Shown piece by piece: positions 45,764-54,188 of a DNA stretch of 64,000 nt. The notes beneath the pieces were generated by a model, which worked only from the letters and a program-made list of their open reading frames with translations, was not told where the DNA came from and ran no database searches. Position 1 is the stretch's first letter. Every line of letters starts with the position of its first letter. A program made the position numbers and the translations under genes. The DNA is taken from NCBI GenBank assembly GCA_902635985.1, contig CACPPZ010000002.1, positions 37,026 to 101,025 of the forward strand, written 5' to 3'. This DNA is from Paracoccaceae bacterium (lineage in GTDB: Bacteria; Pseudomonadota; Alphaproteobacteria; Rhodobacterales; Rhodobacteraceae).

Positions 45764-46720
45764 TTAAAACAGAACCGAAGCACTTAAAAAAATAACAGGG
45801 ATAAAGCCTGTGTTGCGATTAGAACGGAATGTGTCTAATAAATTTTGACCGTTTTGGATGTCCAACTTAATAACTTGCAACACCATATGAAAATAAAAAA
45901 ATAGAGCGCCTGCAATTGCAATAAACATCTTCAGGCCACTTGCAGAACTAATAAAGGATAATGTCATTAAACCTGCTGCTATAGAGGCAAAAATAAATAA
46001 CCAAATTTTCGTTCTATCTGCAAACAAAATGGCTGTTGATTTAACGCCAAGCATTGCATCATCTTCTTTATCTTGATGAGCATAAATCGTATCATAAAAT
46101 AAAGTCCAAGAAATTCCTGCGAGATAAAGTAAGAAACACGGCCAATTCAAAAAATTTGTGGAAGCTGCAAAAGCTAAAAGAACACCCCAGTTAAATGCAA
46201 TTCCTAAAAAAAATTGTGGCCACCAAGTAAATCTTTTTGCGAAAGGATAAATGGCAACAGGTAATATCGCTATAAAGCCTAACGCAATAGCCGTAATGTT
46301 AAAGGTCAACAGAATTAATAAAGCGATAAGAGCTTGAATGATCATCCATAGAGCTGCAATTCTCACAGTTATAGAGCCACTGGGAATGGGCCTAAGTTTT
46401 GTCCTCAGAACTTTACCATCAATTTTACGATCATTAATATCATTCCACGTACACCCAGAGCCTCTCATTAATATAGCACCAAACGCACAGGCAACTAAGA
46501 TCCACAAATCGTATAACCTTGGAAACCCATTAGTTAATATCCCAATTAGCAAACCCCACCAACATGGCAACAATAAAAGCCAAGTTCCAATTGGACGATC
46601 CATTCTAGATAACTTTAAAAAAGGCTGAGACCAATATGGTGCATGACTATCTACCCAATTGTTTTCAACTGCATCAAATATTCGGTCCTTAGCATCTGGT
46701 AATGGCTCTAAATGGGGCAT
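45764..46720 (-). CDS. ubiA: 4-hydroxybenzoate polyprenyltransferase UbiA
   Basis: A 318-residue inner-membrane prenyltransferase attaching the isoprenoid tail to 4-hydroxybenzoate in ubiquinone synthesis. The two aspartate-rich motifs are visible: NDINDRKIDGKV near 93-104 and DTIYAHQDKEDD near 213-224, amid roughly eight to nine hydrophobic segments. Its start codon lies only 15 bases from the divergent rsmE start, so the promoters of both must reach into the opposite gene's 5' end. Together with ubiB, ubiE and ubiG the window holds four ubiquinone genes at three separate loci. Confidence 0.95.
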   Translation of the reverse strand: MPHLEPLPDAKDRIFDAVENNWVDSHAPYWSQPFLKLSRMDRPIGTWLLLLPCWWGLLIGILTNGFPRLYDLWILVACAFGAILMRGSGCTWNDINDRKIDGKVLRTKLRPIPSGSITVRIAALWMIIQALIALLILLTFNITAIALGFIAILPVAIYPFAKRFTWWPQFFLGIAFNWGVLLAFAASTNFLNWPCFLLYLAGISWTLFYDTIYAHQDKEDDAMLGVKSTAILFADRTKIWLFIFASIAAGLMTLSFISSASGLKMFIAIAGALFFYFHMVLQVIKLDIQNGQNLLDTFRSNRNTGFIPVIFLSASVLF

Positions 46721-46735
46721 ACAGTATCATCCGAT

Positions 46736-47452
46736 ATGAATAAAATTAGACTCTTTGTAGATCACACATTGGGGGAAGCGCAATCCGTTCCTTTGAACAA
46801 GGATCAGGCTCATTATATTTTTTCAGTGATGCGTAAAGGTATCGGTGAAAAAATCTTAATTTTTGATGGGAATAATGGAGAGTGGGAGGCATCCATTGAA
46901 GAAATTTCAAAGAAAAGTGGATTGTTGTTTTGTATTAAGCAAACAAAACCACAAATTATGCCACCCGACCTATGGCTGTTATTTTCTCCTTTGAAAAAAG
47001 TCCGTACAGACTTCATAGTTGAAAAGGCCACTGAGCTTGGAGTTGCGAAAATAATACCAGTCCAAACCAAACACACAAACGCGGATCGAATTAAGTTAAA
47101 TAGGTTAATCGCACATGCAAGAGAGGCTGCAGAGCAATGTGGAGGGACTTACATTCCCAAAATAGAGGAATTGCAAAAACTTGACGAAGTGCTCGAAAAT
47201 TTTCCACCAAACAGAAGAATCCTAATTTGTGATGAAAAATTGGAAGAATCAGAGGTAAATTTGGAAAATCTAAAAAAAGGTAAATGGGCTATACTCGTAG
47301 GCCCTGAAGGGGGTTTTTCGGAAATAGAGCGAAATTATCTCAAAGGACTAAAATTTACCTTTAGTATAAGTCTTGGCCCAAGGATTTTGCGAGCTGATAC
47401 AGCAGCTGTCACTGCAATTTCATTATGGCAAAATTACCTCGGCGATTGGTGA
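46736..47452 (+). CDS. rsmE: 16S rRNA (uracil1498-N3)-methyltransferase
   Basis: A 238-residue SPOUT-family enzyme methylating U1498 of 16S rRNA. Visible blocks: the N-terminal PUA-like part (KDQAHYIFSVMRKGIGEKILIFDGNNGEW), PLKKVRTDFIVEKATELGVAKIIPVQTKHTN, HAREAAEQCGG and the knotted SAM-binding LVGPEGGFSEIE with SLGPRILRADTAAV near the end. ATG 46736 gives the normal MNKIRLFVDH opening; an earlier in-frame start at 46712 would overlap ubiA. Its stop overlaps the following membrane gene by one base (TGATG). Confidence 0.95.
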   Translation: MNKIRLFVDHTLGEAQSVPLNKDQAHYIFSVMRKGIGEKILIFDGNNGEWEASIEEISKKSGLLFCIKQTKPQIMPPDLWLLFSPLKKVRTDFIVEKATELGVAKIIPVQTKHTNADRIKLNRLIAHAREAAEQCGGTYIPKIEELQKLDEVLENFPPNRRILICDEKLEESEVNLENLKKGKWAILVGPEGGFSEIERNYLKGLKFTFSISLGPRILRADTAAVTAISLWQNYLGDW

Positions 47453-47946
47453 TGGAGAAAAATATTTTATTAGACAGTTTACTCATCTGGCGGGAAACTA
47501 TTGTTGCGATAATGTTTGCGGGATTAGGTTTGTATTGGATAATAAATTCATATGGTACACTTTATTTCGTTGGATATGGAGTTTTGATAACTGGGATAAT
47601 TTTTGCTTATGTAGGCTATCAGCGCACTAGTTTTAAGAGAACAGAAACGGGCGGAGGAATAGTTGAATTCACAGAGGGACAAATTAGCTACTTTGGGCCG
47701 AAAACTGGCGCTATATTTTCAATTTCGGATATAGAATGCCTGAGTATTGATAAATCAAATACTTCTAGTACATGGATAATAGAGAGAACCGCTGATTATA
47801 CTATAGAAATACCGACAAATGTAGAAGGCAACGAAGTATTATTTGATGTTTTTAACAGCTTGGAAGGATTTCAAATTCACCAAATGTTAGAAGCATTATC
47901 TTCTTCGCAATGTAATAAGACTGTTCTTTGGCAAAAATACGACTAA
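47452..47946 (+). CDS. Uncharacterised small membrane protein coupled to rsmE
   Basis: No family recognised. The 164-residue protein has two adjacent N-terminal hydrophobic helices (about residues 14-32 and 36-54) and a soluble domain of about 100 residues with beta-rich segments (VEFTEGQISYFGPKTGAIFSISDIECLSI), perhaps a PH-like fold, though that is only an impression. ATG 47452 overlaps the rsmE stop; a start at 47425 in frame is less likely. I recall a hypothetical gene at this place between rsmE and gshA in other Rhodobacterales. Function unknown. Confidence 0.75.
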   Translation: MEKNILLDSLLIWRETIVAIMFAGLGLYWIINSYGTLYFVGYGVLITGIIFAYVGYQRTSFKRTETGGGIVEFTEGQISYFGPKTGAIFSISDIECLSIDKSNTSSTWIIERTADYTIEIPTNVEGNEVLFDVFNSLEGFQIHQMLEALSSSQCNKTVLWQKYD

Positions 47947-48021
47947 TGTGAATCTAGCTAAGATTATAAAAAAAGCGTTAGATTACATATAAGTTTTAAA
48001 ATAAGTATTTAAGGTCAAGCT

Positions 48022-49392
48022 ATGTCAATTCCTCAGTCGGGCGGTGGTGCTATCGAGCACTATGACCAATTAGTGCATTACCTATCTGATGGATGCAAAC
48101 CTAAGTCAGATTGGAAAGTCGGCACTGAACACGAAAAATTTGGTTTCTTTAAAGATACTTTAAAACCCATACCATATGATGGGACCGGATCAGTAAAGTC
48201 AGTATTAATTGGGTTACAGGATAGGTACGGCTGGGAACCTATATTTGAAGCAGGCAATATTATAGGACTGACAATGGGTGGTGCTAACGTCTCACTCGAG
48301 CCGGGAGGACAGCTTGAGCTATCGGGAGCTCCCTTGGCAAGTATCCATGAAACTTGCGATGAGGTGAATACGCATTTAAACCAAGTTAAAAATATCGCTG
48401 AAGATCTTGGTATTGGTTTCATTGGGTTAGGGGCAGCTCCCACGTGGAAACACCATGAAATGCCGCTAATGCCAAAAGGCCGATACCGACTTATGACAGA
48501 TTATATGGATAAAGTTGGCACTATGGGCAAAATAATGATGTATCGAACATGCACCGTTCAAGTTAATTTAGACTTTGAGTCTGAAGTCGATATGGTTAAG
48601 AAAATGCGAGTTGCAATCGCACTGCAACCTGTTAGCACGGCACTTTTTTCAAATTCCCCATTTTTCGAAGGCAAACTTACTCAGTGTAAAAGTTGGAGAA
48701 GCCGCGTGTGGAGAGATCTTGACCCCTCACGCACCGGCACAATCCCCTTTATCTTTGAGCCAACCTTTGGATTTGAAAGATGGGTTGATTATGCCCTAGA
48801 TGTCCCAATGTATTTCGTTTATCGAGATGGAAAATATATAAATGCATTAGGCCAATCTTTTCGCGATTTTCTAAAGGGCAAATTGCCGGCGCTACCCAAC
48901 GAGTTGCCAACTTTAAATGACTGGGCCGATCATCTGACCACAATGTTCCCTGAAGCCCGTTTGAAAAAATTTATAGAAATGCGTGGGGCGGATGGAGGTC
49001 CCTGGCGAAGCCTTTGTGCACTTCCTGCACTTTGGGTTGGATTGTGCTATAACCAATCATCTCTCGACGCGGCATGGGATCTTGTAAAAGAATGGAAGCG
49101 AGAGACCCGCGAAGAGCTCAGGGTCGAAGCTGCAGATAAAGGGCTTCAGGCCAAAGTTGGTAACATTAAAATGATTGAACTTGCCAGAGAAGTACTGACC
49201 ATTGCAAATGAGGGTCTAAAAGCTCGCTCAATCCCAAGCTTTAACTCTAAATTCCCAGATGAAACTCATTTTCTTGACGAACTCAAAGAAGTTGTGAAAA
49301 CTAAACGCACAGCCGCCGATAAATTGATTGAACTATATAAGGCCAATTGGCGTGGCGATATTTCCAAAGTTTTTGATCAACATAGCTACTAG
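48022..49392 (+). CDS. gshA: Glutamate-cysteine ligase, plant/alphaproteobacterial type
   Basis: First step of glutathione synthesis. The 456-residue length and blocks such as VGTEHEKFGFF (33-43), GLTMGGANVSLEPGGQLELSGAPL (about 80-103) and the MYRTCTVQVNLDF segment match the class 2 enzymes of plants and alphaproteobacteria, which are unrelated in sequence to E. coli GshA. The plant form is redox-controlled by disulfides; whether that applies here is not clear. AAGG lies before the ATG. It is convergent with ubiB, separated by 13 bases. Confidence 0.95.
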   Translation: MSIPQSGGGAIEHYDQLVHYLSDGCKPKSDWKVGTEHEKFGFFKDTLKPIPYDGTGSVKSVLIGLQDRYGWEPIFEAGNIIGLTMGGANVSLEPGGQLELSGAPLASIHETCDEVNTHLNQVKNIAEDLGIGFIGLGAAPTWKHHEMPLMPKGRYRLMTDYMDKVGTMGKIMMYRTCTVQVNLDFESEVDMVKKMRVAIALQPVSTALFSNSPFFEGKLTQCKSWRSRVWRDLDPSRTGTIPFIFEPTFGFERWVDYALDVPMYFVYRDGKYINALGQSFRDFLKGKLPALPNELPTLNDWADHLTTMFPEARLKKFIEMRGADGGPWRSLCALPALWVGLCYNQSSLDAAWDLVKEWKRETREELRVEAADKGLQAKVGNIKMIELAREVLTIANEGLKARSIPSFNSKFPDETHFLDELKEVVKTKRTAADKLIELYKANWRGDISKVFDQHSY

Positions 49393-49405
49393 TTATATTT
49401 TTTTA

Positions 49406-50953
49406 TCAATCAAAATTAATATGCATGTACAAAAAGAGAATTAGTGTTAGTAAGCATATAAGTATGCATCCCAACCCAAATAGCTTAAAATTGCTTAACC
49501 AATGTCTTTTCAAGATTTGAGGCTCTGGATTAGACTGTTTAATTAAAGCCTGTTCAACCAAGGTCGGTAATCTTGGCCCAAAACGCGCTAAAACTTTAAG
49601 TGTAGTCGTCAGATCATTAAATACTGCTACTGGACCCAAACTGGACTTAATGTATCCCTCGACAATTGGGCGCGCTACTTCCCAAATATTTATTTGTGGA
49701 TTTAATGACCTAGCTACGCCTTCAACTACAACCATTGTCCGCTGCAGAAGAATAAGTTCTGTACGCGTTTCCATGCCAAAACGCTCTGTTACCTCAAATA
49801 GGTAACTTAAAAGCCTTCCCATTGATATATTGGATGCATCCATACCAAAAATTGGCTCTCCTACAGCCCGCAGAGCACGAGCGAACTCATCAACATTTTG
49901 ATCTTGTGGAACGTATCCAGCTTCAAAATGTACCTCTGCAACGCGCTTGTAGTCTCTTTTTATAAACCCAAACAAAATTTCTGCATAGACACGCCTTGTG
50001 TATTCATCAATATGGCCCATGATCCCAAAATCAAAGGCCACAATATCTCCATTACTAGAAACTTTAAGATTTCCTTGATGCATATCGGCATGGAAAAAAC
50101 CATCCCTAAGAGCATGATTTAAAAACATGTGCAAAACCCTATCACCAAGCTCGCTTAGATTATGACCAGCTGCCAGTAGTGCGTCGGTATCTCCCATGGG
50201 CACCCCATCTACCCAATCCAAAGTCATGACCCGGCGACTAGATAAGCTCCAGTTCACCGAAGGTACGGAAAAACCCTTATCTTGACTGATATTTGCTAAA
50301 AATTCAGATGCTGATGCACTTTCTAAACGCAAATCTAGTTCTCCACGAACCACTCCATGAAAATGAGCAATCACATCCATGGGCCTTAAACGGCGCGACT
50401 TAGGAGATACAAACTCAACTAACCTTGCAGCAAAATAAAAGGTATCGATATCTCTTTGAAAAGCCCGCTCTATTTCAGGTCTTAAAACTTTTATAGCAAC
50501 GCTAAGACCCGTGTCTCTTAATTGGGCACGGTGAACCTGAGCAATAGATGCAGCCGCAACAGGCGCTGAGAAATCACTGAATACATCATCAGCATCAATA
50601 CCTATCTCTGACTTAAAACTTTGCTTTGCAACTTTGGTGGAAAACGGAGGCAATTTATCCTGTAGAACGCGCAACTGATCAGCAAGTTCTTGGCCGACCA
50701 CATCTGGTCGCGTAGATAGTATTTGACCAAATTTAATGTATGCAGGACCCATTGCTGTTAAAGCTCTTGGAGCAGGAGGTAATGATTGATCTCCCTTTCG
50801 GCCTAAAAACTGAAATGGCCATACAACAAGTCTAGCAGCAAACTTTAACGTTTTAGGGGCATCCAAAGCATTTAATATGACTGGCATAGCACCAGTACGC
50901 TCAAGAGTTGCTCCCGTACGAATTAACCGCAGTATATTATGAGGCCCACGCAT
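49406..50953 (-). CDS. ubiB: Ubiquinone biosynthesis protein kinase-like UbiB
   Basis: A 515-residue atypical kinase-like protein needed for ubiquinone synthesis. The N-terminal signature KxGQ block is present as PAYIKFGQILSTRPD near 71-85 with the family's Lys-Gln motif; conserved AASIAQVHRA, VAIKVLRPEIE and the DMHQGNLKV and VAFDFGIMG (catalytic and DFG-type) blocks follow. The C-terminal end has one to two hydrophobic helices (about 490-512) anchoring it to the membrane. It starts directly after the ubiE stop with no base between, so ubiE-ubiB are one transcript. Confidence 0.95.
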   Translation of the reverse strand: MRGPHNILRLIRTGATLERTGAMPVILNALDAPKTLKFAARLVVWPFQFLGRKGDQSLPPAPRALTAMGPAYIKFGQILSTRPDVVGQELADQLRVLQDKLPPFSTKVAKQSFKSEIGIDADDVFSDFSAPVAAASIAQVHRAQLRDTGLSVAIKVLRPEIERAFQRDIDTFYFAARLVEFVSPKSRRLRPMDVIAHFHGVVRGELDLRLESASASEFLANISQDKGFSVPSVNWSLSSRRVMTLDWVDGVPMGDTDALLAAGHNLSELGDRVLHMFLNHALRDGFFHADMHQGNLKVSSNGDIVAFDFGIMGHIDEYTRRVYAEILFGFIKRDYKRVAEVHFEAGYVPQDQNVDEFARALRAVGEPIFGMDASNISMGRLLSYLFEVTERFGMETRTELILLQRTMVVVEGVARSLNPQINIWEVARPIVEGYIKSSLGPVAVFNDLTTTLKVLARFGPRLPTLVEQALIKQSNPEPQILKRHWLSNFKLFGLGCILICLLTLILFLYMHINFD

Positions 50954-51706
50954 TTAAATTTTCCATCCAGAGTGTAAACAAGCCACTCCCATAGTTAAGT
51001 TGCGAAATTTGGTATTCTCAAAACCAGCCGCATTTATAAGTTTCATAAAAGTTTCTTGCTTTGGAAATTTCCTGATACTTTCAACGAGATACTGATAGCT
51101 GCTTCTGTCGCTTGCAATTATTTGCCCCAACCGTGGTATCACATTAAATGAATATTTATCATAAAACCATTGCAATAAATTATTGGGAATATGAGAGAAC
51201 TCAAGAACCATAATTCTGCCACCTGGCTTTAAAACTCGATAAGCTTCAGACAGAGCCTTTTGCGGATCAGTAACATTACGTATCCCGAAACTAATAGTGT
51301 ACACATCAAAGCTATCATCTTCAAAAGGAAGAGCCATAGCATCACCCACTACCCACTCAAGTTGACCAGAAATACCAGCAGTTTCAGCTCGCTTTCTTCC
51401 CTCCGCCAGCATTGGTTCGGTCAAATCTAAAACTGTGGCATTTGCACCGCTGGCGCGCTTTAGAAAACGAAACGAGATATCACCGGTACCCCCAGCAACA
51501 TCTAATAATGCCTGACCACCGATGGGGGCTAACCAGTCCATCATTGCATCCTTCCAGACCCTATGTATTCCTAGAGACATAACATCATTCATGACATCAT
51601 ATTTTGAAGCTACTGAACTAAAAACACCTTGGACTTTCTCAGACTTATCTTTTTCTAGAATGGTCTCAAAGCCAAAATGGGTTGTATTTTCTTTCTTATC
51701 TGACAT
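50954..51706 (-). CDS. ubiE: Demethylmenaquinone/ubiquinone C-methyltransferase UbiE
   Basis: A 250-residue SAM methyltransferase for C-methylation of the ubiquinone ring. The N-terminal [18 protein letters not shown] block (35-52), the SAM loop [16 protein letters not shown] (67-82), [16 protein letters not shown] near 114-129 and SFGIRNVTD near 134-142 are classic UbiE. GGAG precedes the ATG. First gene of ubiE-ubiB and divergent from mutM across 85 bases. From memory this mutM / ubiE-ubiB layout is conserved in Rhodobacterales. Confidence 0.97.
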   Translation of the reverse strand: MSDKKENTTHFGFETILEKDKSEKVQGVFSSVASKYDVMNDVMSLGIHRVWKDAMMDWLAPIGGQALLDVAGGTGDISFRFLKRASGANATVLDLTEPMLAEGRKRAETAGISGQLEWVVGDAMALPFEDDSFDVYTISFGIRNVTDPQKALSEAYRVLKPGGRIMVLEFSHIPNNLLQWFYDKYSFNVIPRLGQIIASDRSSYQYLVESIRKFPKQETFMKLINAAGFENTKFRNLTMGVACLHSGWKI

Positions 51707-51791
51707 TGCTCCAAACCAAAAACAATTTTATGTTACTTATAGATTAGTTATGGCGCGATACAATGCGCTCGAATAATTATGGGACAAATTT

Positions 51792-52643
51792 ATGCCCGAA
51801 TTACCAGAAGTTGAAACTGTTTTACGGGGTATTTCTCCGATTTTAGAGGGTAATCAAATTGATTATGCTCAAGTAAATAGGCCTGACCTACGAAGACCAT
51901 TTCCAAATAATCTCGCTAAACGCCTAAAAAACCGTAAGATAAACTTTTTGCATCGCAGATCAAAATATATACTCATTGATTTGTCTGAAGGGGAAACTTT
52001 AATCATGCACTTAGGGATGTCAGGTAGAATTATGATCTCACGAAAAGTTGCAGGCACTTTTCATCATAATACGACCCGTAGCCAAAAGCATGACCACTTT
52101 ATTTTGCATTTAAAGGATAATCATCAACTTACTTTCAATGACCCTCGACGATTTGGTATTATTGATCTACTTACAACTGAAACCTTAGAACTGAGCGGCA
52201 TGCTAAGTCAAATTGGACCCGAGCCATTGAGTAACAGGTTCAATGAAGCATATTTTGTGAGCACTATGCGTTTAAAAAAAACAAACATAAAATCAGCATT
52301 ACTAGACCAGCGTGTTGTTGCGGGCCTAGGCAATATATATGTATGCGAAGCACTTTTCCGGGCCGGAATTTCGCCGAAACGCCAAGCAACTCATATATCA
52401 CAGAAAAAACTCAGCTCTCTGGTACCTATAATTAAAGAAATACTTTTGGAAGCGATATCGTCAGGTGGATCTTCACTGAGAGATTTTCGAAATGCATCAG
52501 GGGATTTGGGTTATTTTCAGCATAGCTTTGATGTTTATGGTCGCGAAGATCAAGATTGTTATAACACAGGATGTGACAGTAAAATAGAACGTATAAGGCA
52601 AGCTGGTCGTTCAAGTTTTTATTGCAGCAATTGCCAAAGATAG
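51792..52643 (+). CDS. mutM: Formamidopyrimidine-DNA glycosylase
   Basis: Base-excision repair enzyme removing 8-oxoguanine and ring-opened purines, with AP-lyase activity. The mature N-terminal Pro2-Glu3 (MPELPEVE) supplies the Schiff-base proline; Lys58 in HRRSKYILI and the QRVVAGLGNIYVCEALF helix-turn-helix follow. The zinc finger at the C-terminus is complete, with Cys256, Cys261, Cys278 and Cys281. 283 residues. It may be transcribed with the enoyl-CoA hydratase and rpsT downstream, although rpsT has its own likely promoter. Confidence 0.97.
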   Translation: MPELPEVETVLRGISPILEGNQIDYAQVNRPDLRRPFPNNLAKRLKNRKINFLHRRSKYILIDLSEGETLIMHLGMSGRIMISRKVAGTFHHNTTRSQKHDHFILHLKDNHQLTFNDPRRFGIIDLLTTETLELSGMLSQIGPEPLSNRFNEAYFVSTMRLKKTNIKSALLDQRVVAGLGNIYVCEALFRAGISPKRQATHISQKKLSSLVPIIKEILLEAISSGGSSLRDFRNASGDLGYFQHSFDVYGREDQDCYNTGCDSKIERIRQAGRSSFYCSNCQR

Positions 52644-52704
52644 CTTGAGTCTTCTAGCAAAAATGTTAAAAAAAGGTCTGTAAACACGATGAAAGACATA
52701 GCTG

Positions 52705-53481
52705 ATGGCTTATGAAACACTCATAGTTGACGTTGAAGATCACGTTTGTGTTATCAAACTAAATCGGCCAGAAGCCCTAAATGCATTAAACAAACAGCTC
52801 CTTGAAGAGCTCGCAGAAGCTTTAGAGGACAGTCAGAAAAATGATAAAGTCCGGTGTATAGTACTTACGGGATCTGAGAAAGCATTTGCAGCAGGTGCTG
52901 ATATAAAAATGATGCAAGAGAAGAGCTTTTCTGAAGTATTCTTAGAGGACATGTTTACCAGCGAGTCTGAAAGAATAGGCAGAATTAGAAAGCCAATAAT
53001 TGCCGCCGTATCTGGATATGCATTAGGAGGTGGTTGTGAACTAGCAATGATGTGCGATTTTATAATTTGCTCAGATACAGCAAAATTCGGTCAACCTGAA
53101 ATAAATCTAGGTGTATCTGCCGGCTTGGGAGGCACACAAAGATTAACCCGATATGTTGGCAAATCAAAAGCAATGGAGATGAACCTGACAGGAAGATTGA
53201 TGGAAGCGGATGAAGCCGAGAGATGTGGATTAGTTAGTAGAGTTGTCCCAGTTAAAAAGCTCCTGGATGAAGCCTTGTCGGCTGCACTAAAGATATCTGA
53301 AAAATCAATGCTTACAACAATGGCCGTGAAAGAAATGGTAAATAGAGCGCATGAAATGCCATTAGCAGAAGGATTGCGTTTTGAGCGCCGAATTTTCCAC
53401 TCATTGTTTTCAACTGAGGATCAAAAGGAAGGAATGGCAGCTTTTAGTGAGAAACGAGACGCTCAGTTTCGAGATAAATAA
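52705..53481 (+). CDS. Enoyl-CoA hydratase
   Basis: A 258-residue crotonase-family protein that hydrates trans-2-enoyl-CoA in fatty-acid beta-oxidation. The oxyanion-hole segment AGADIKMMQEKS (about 62-73), AAVSGYALGGGCELAMMCD (96-114) and GQPEINLGVSAGLGGTQRLTRYVG with the two catalytic glutamates (Glu112 region of the first block and Glu132 of the second) are all visible, so it is a true hydratase candidate instead of an inactive family member. Substrate chain length is unknown. From memory this gene between mutM and rpsT is a conserved Rhodobacterales feature. Confidence 0.92.
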   Translation: MAYETLIVDVEDHVCVIKLNRPEALNALNKQLLEELAEALEDSQKNDKVRCIVLTGSEKAFAAGADIKMMQEKSFSEVFLEDMFTSESERIGRIRKPIIAAVSGYALGGGCELAMMCDFIICSDTAKFGQPEINLGVSAGLGGTQRLTRYVGKSKAMEMNLTGRLMEADEAERCGLVSRVVPVKKLLDEALSAALKISEKSMLTTMAVKEMVNRAHEMPLAEGLRFERRIFHSLFSTEDQKEGMAAFSEKRDAQFRDK

Positions 53482-53512
53482 CATAAAACCTAATAATTTG
53501 TTACGAGACGTG

Positions 53513-53541
53513 TTGACTCGAATTAGAGACACGCATAAAGA
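53513..53541 (+). promoter_or_regulatory. Possible promoter for rpsT
   Basis: TTGACT (53513-53518, five of six consensus) is followed after 17 bases by TAAAGA (53536-53541, weaker). It sits 32 bases before the rpsT ATG in the gap after the enoyl-CoA hydratase gene. Confidence 0.35.
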
Positions 53542-53573
53542 ACAACGAAATTTAGGAATATAAGGGTCTGTAA

Positions 53574-53837
53574 ATGGCAAATACGCCTCAGTCAAAAAAG
53601 AGAGCAAGACAAAACGATCGTAAGCTCGAAGTAAATAAGGCTCGTAGATCACGTATCCGTACCTTTTTAAAAAAAGTAGAAGAGGCTATCACATCAGGTG
53701 ATAAGAAGTCGGCTGTTTCCGCTTTAAAATCTGCGCAACCAGAACTTATGCGCGGCGTTACCAAAGGAGTTTACAAGAAAAATACTGCTGCTAGAAAAAT
53801 GTCGCGGCTTTCTGCTAGAGTTAAATCCCTAGCTTAA
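53574..53837 (+). CDS. rpsT: 30S ribosomal protein S20
   Basis: An 87-residue, very basic ribosomal protein that binds 16S rRNA early in 30S assembly. The opening [39 protein letters not shown] and the later [26 protein letters not shown] are characteristic. It is followed 22 bases later by a strong terminator and sits upstream of dnaA, as in many alphaproteobacteria. Confidence 0.97.
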   Translation: MANTPQSKKRARQNDRKLEVNKARRSRIRTFLKKVEEAITSGDKKSAVSALKSAQPELMRGVTKGVYKKNTAARKMSRLSARVKSLA

Positions 53838-53859
53838 TAATTATTTAATGATTAATTTT

Positions 53860-53894
53860 AAAGGGACGCCTTCTGCGTCCCTTTGTTTTTTCTT
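53860..53894 (+). terminator. Rho-independent terminator after rpsT
   Basis: AAAGGGACGC (53860-53869) and GCGTCCCTTT (53875-53884) form a perfect 10-base-pair stem with a CTTCT loop, followed by GTTTTTTCTT. The best terminator in the window, and it separates rpsT from dnaA transcription. Confidence 0.93.
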
Positions 53895-54188
53895 AATACT
53901 TTTTACTACTTTGTGATTCTCTTTATTTTTTTTTGAGTCAAGTCTTAAGTTCTGTTGAATGAATCAAGAAACACTTGTTAAGTTTGTTTTAGCGAGTCGT
54001 TCGCCTGGGGGGTTCAGTTTATTAGGAGTGGTTTGCCACACTGCGTCTAATTCTGACCAATCTAAAAATTTGTTGCATCGCTAGCGGAGCGAGACTTCGC
54101 CAAGCTTGATTTATGTAAATCTTTAGCAGGAAATGACGCTATTAAAGCTGTTGAGCTGTGACGCAACTGAAGTTTTAGGAATTAAAAA
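53895..54188 (+). other. Long dnaA leader region, no gene seen
   Basis: Together with the terminator, the largest gene-free stretch of the window (53838-54188). I find no open reading frame with coding features. It contains small inverted repeats: GCGA/TCGC at 53992-54004, GTGG/CCAC at 54028-54039 and TCGCT/AGCGA at 54078-54092. One near match to a DnaA box, TTTGCCACA at 54032-54040 (seven of nine to TTATCCACA), occurs within the second repeat. The dnaA ribosome-binding site AGGA is 10 bases before the ATG. It presumably holds the dnaA promoter and could carry autoregulatory elements; no clustered DnaA boxes or AT-rich unwinding element argue for an origin here. Confidence 0.5.

Noticed and set aside
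53885..54188. Chromosomal replication origin next to dnaA
   Set aside because: Only one poor DnaA-box match (seven of nine) and no cluster or AT-rich unwinding element. In several alphaproteobacteria the origin is not at dnaA.
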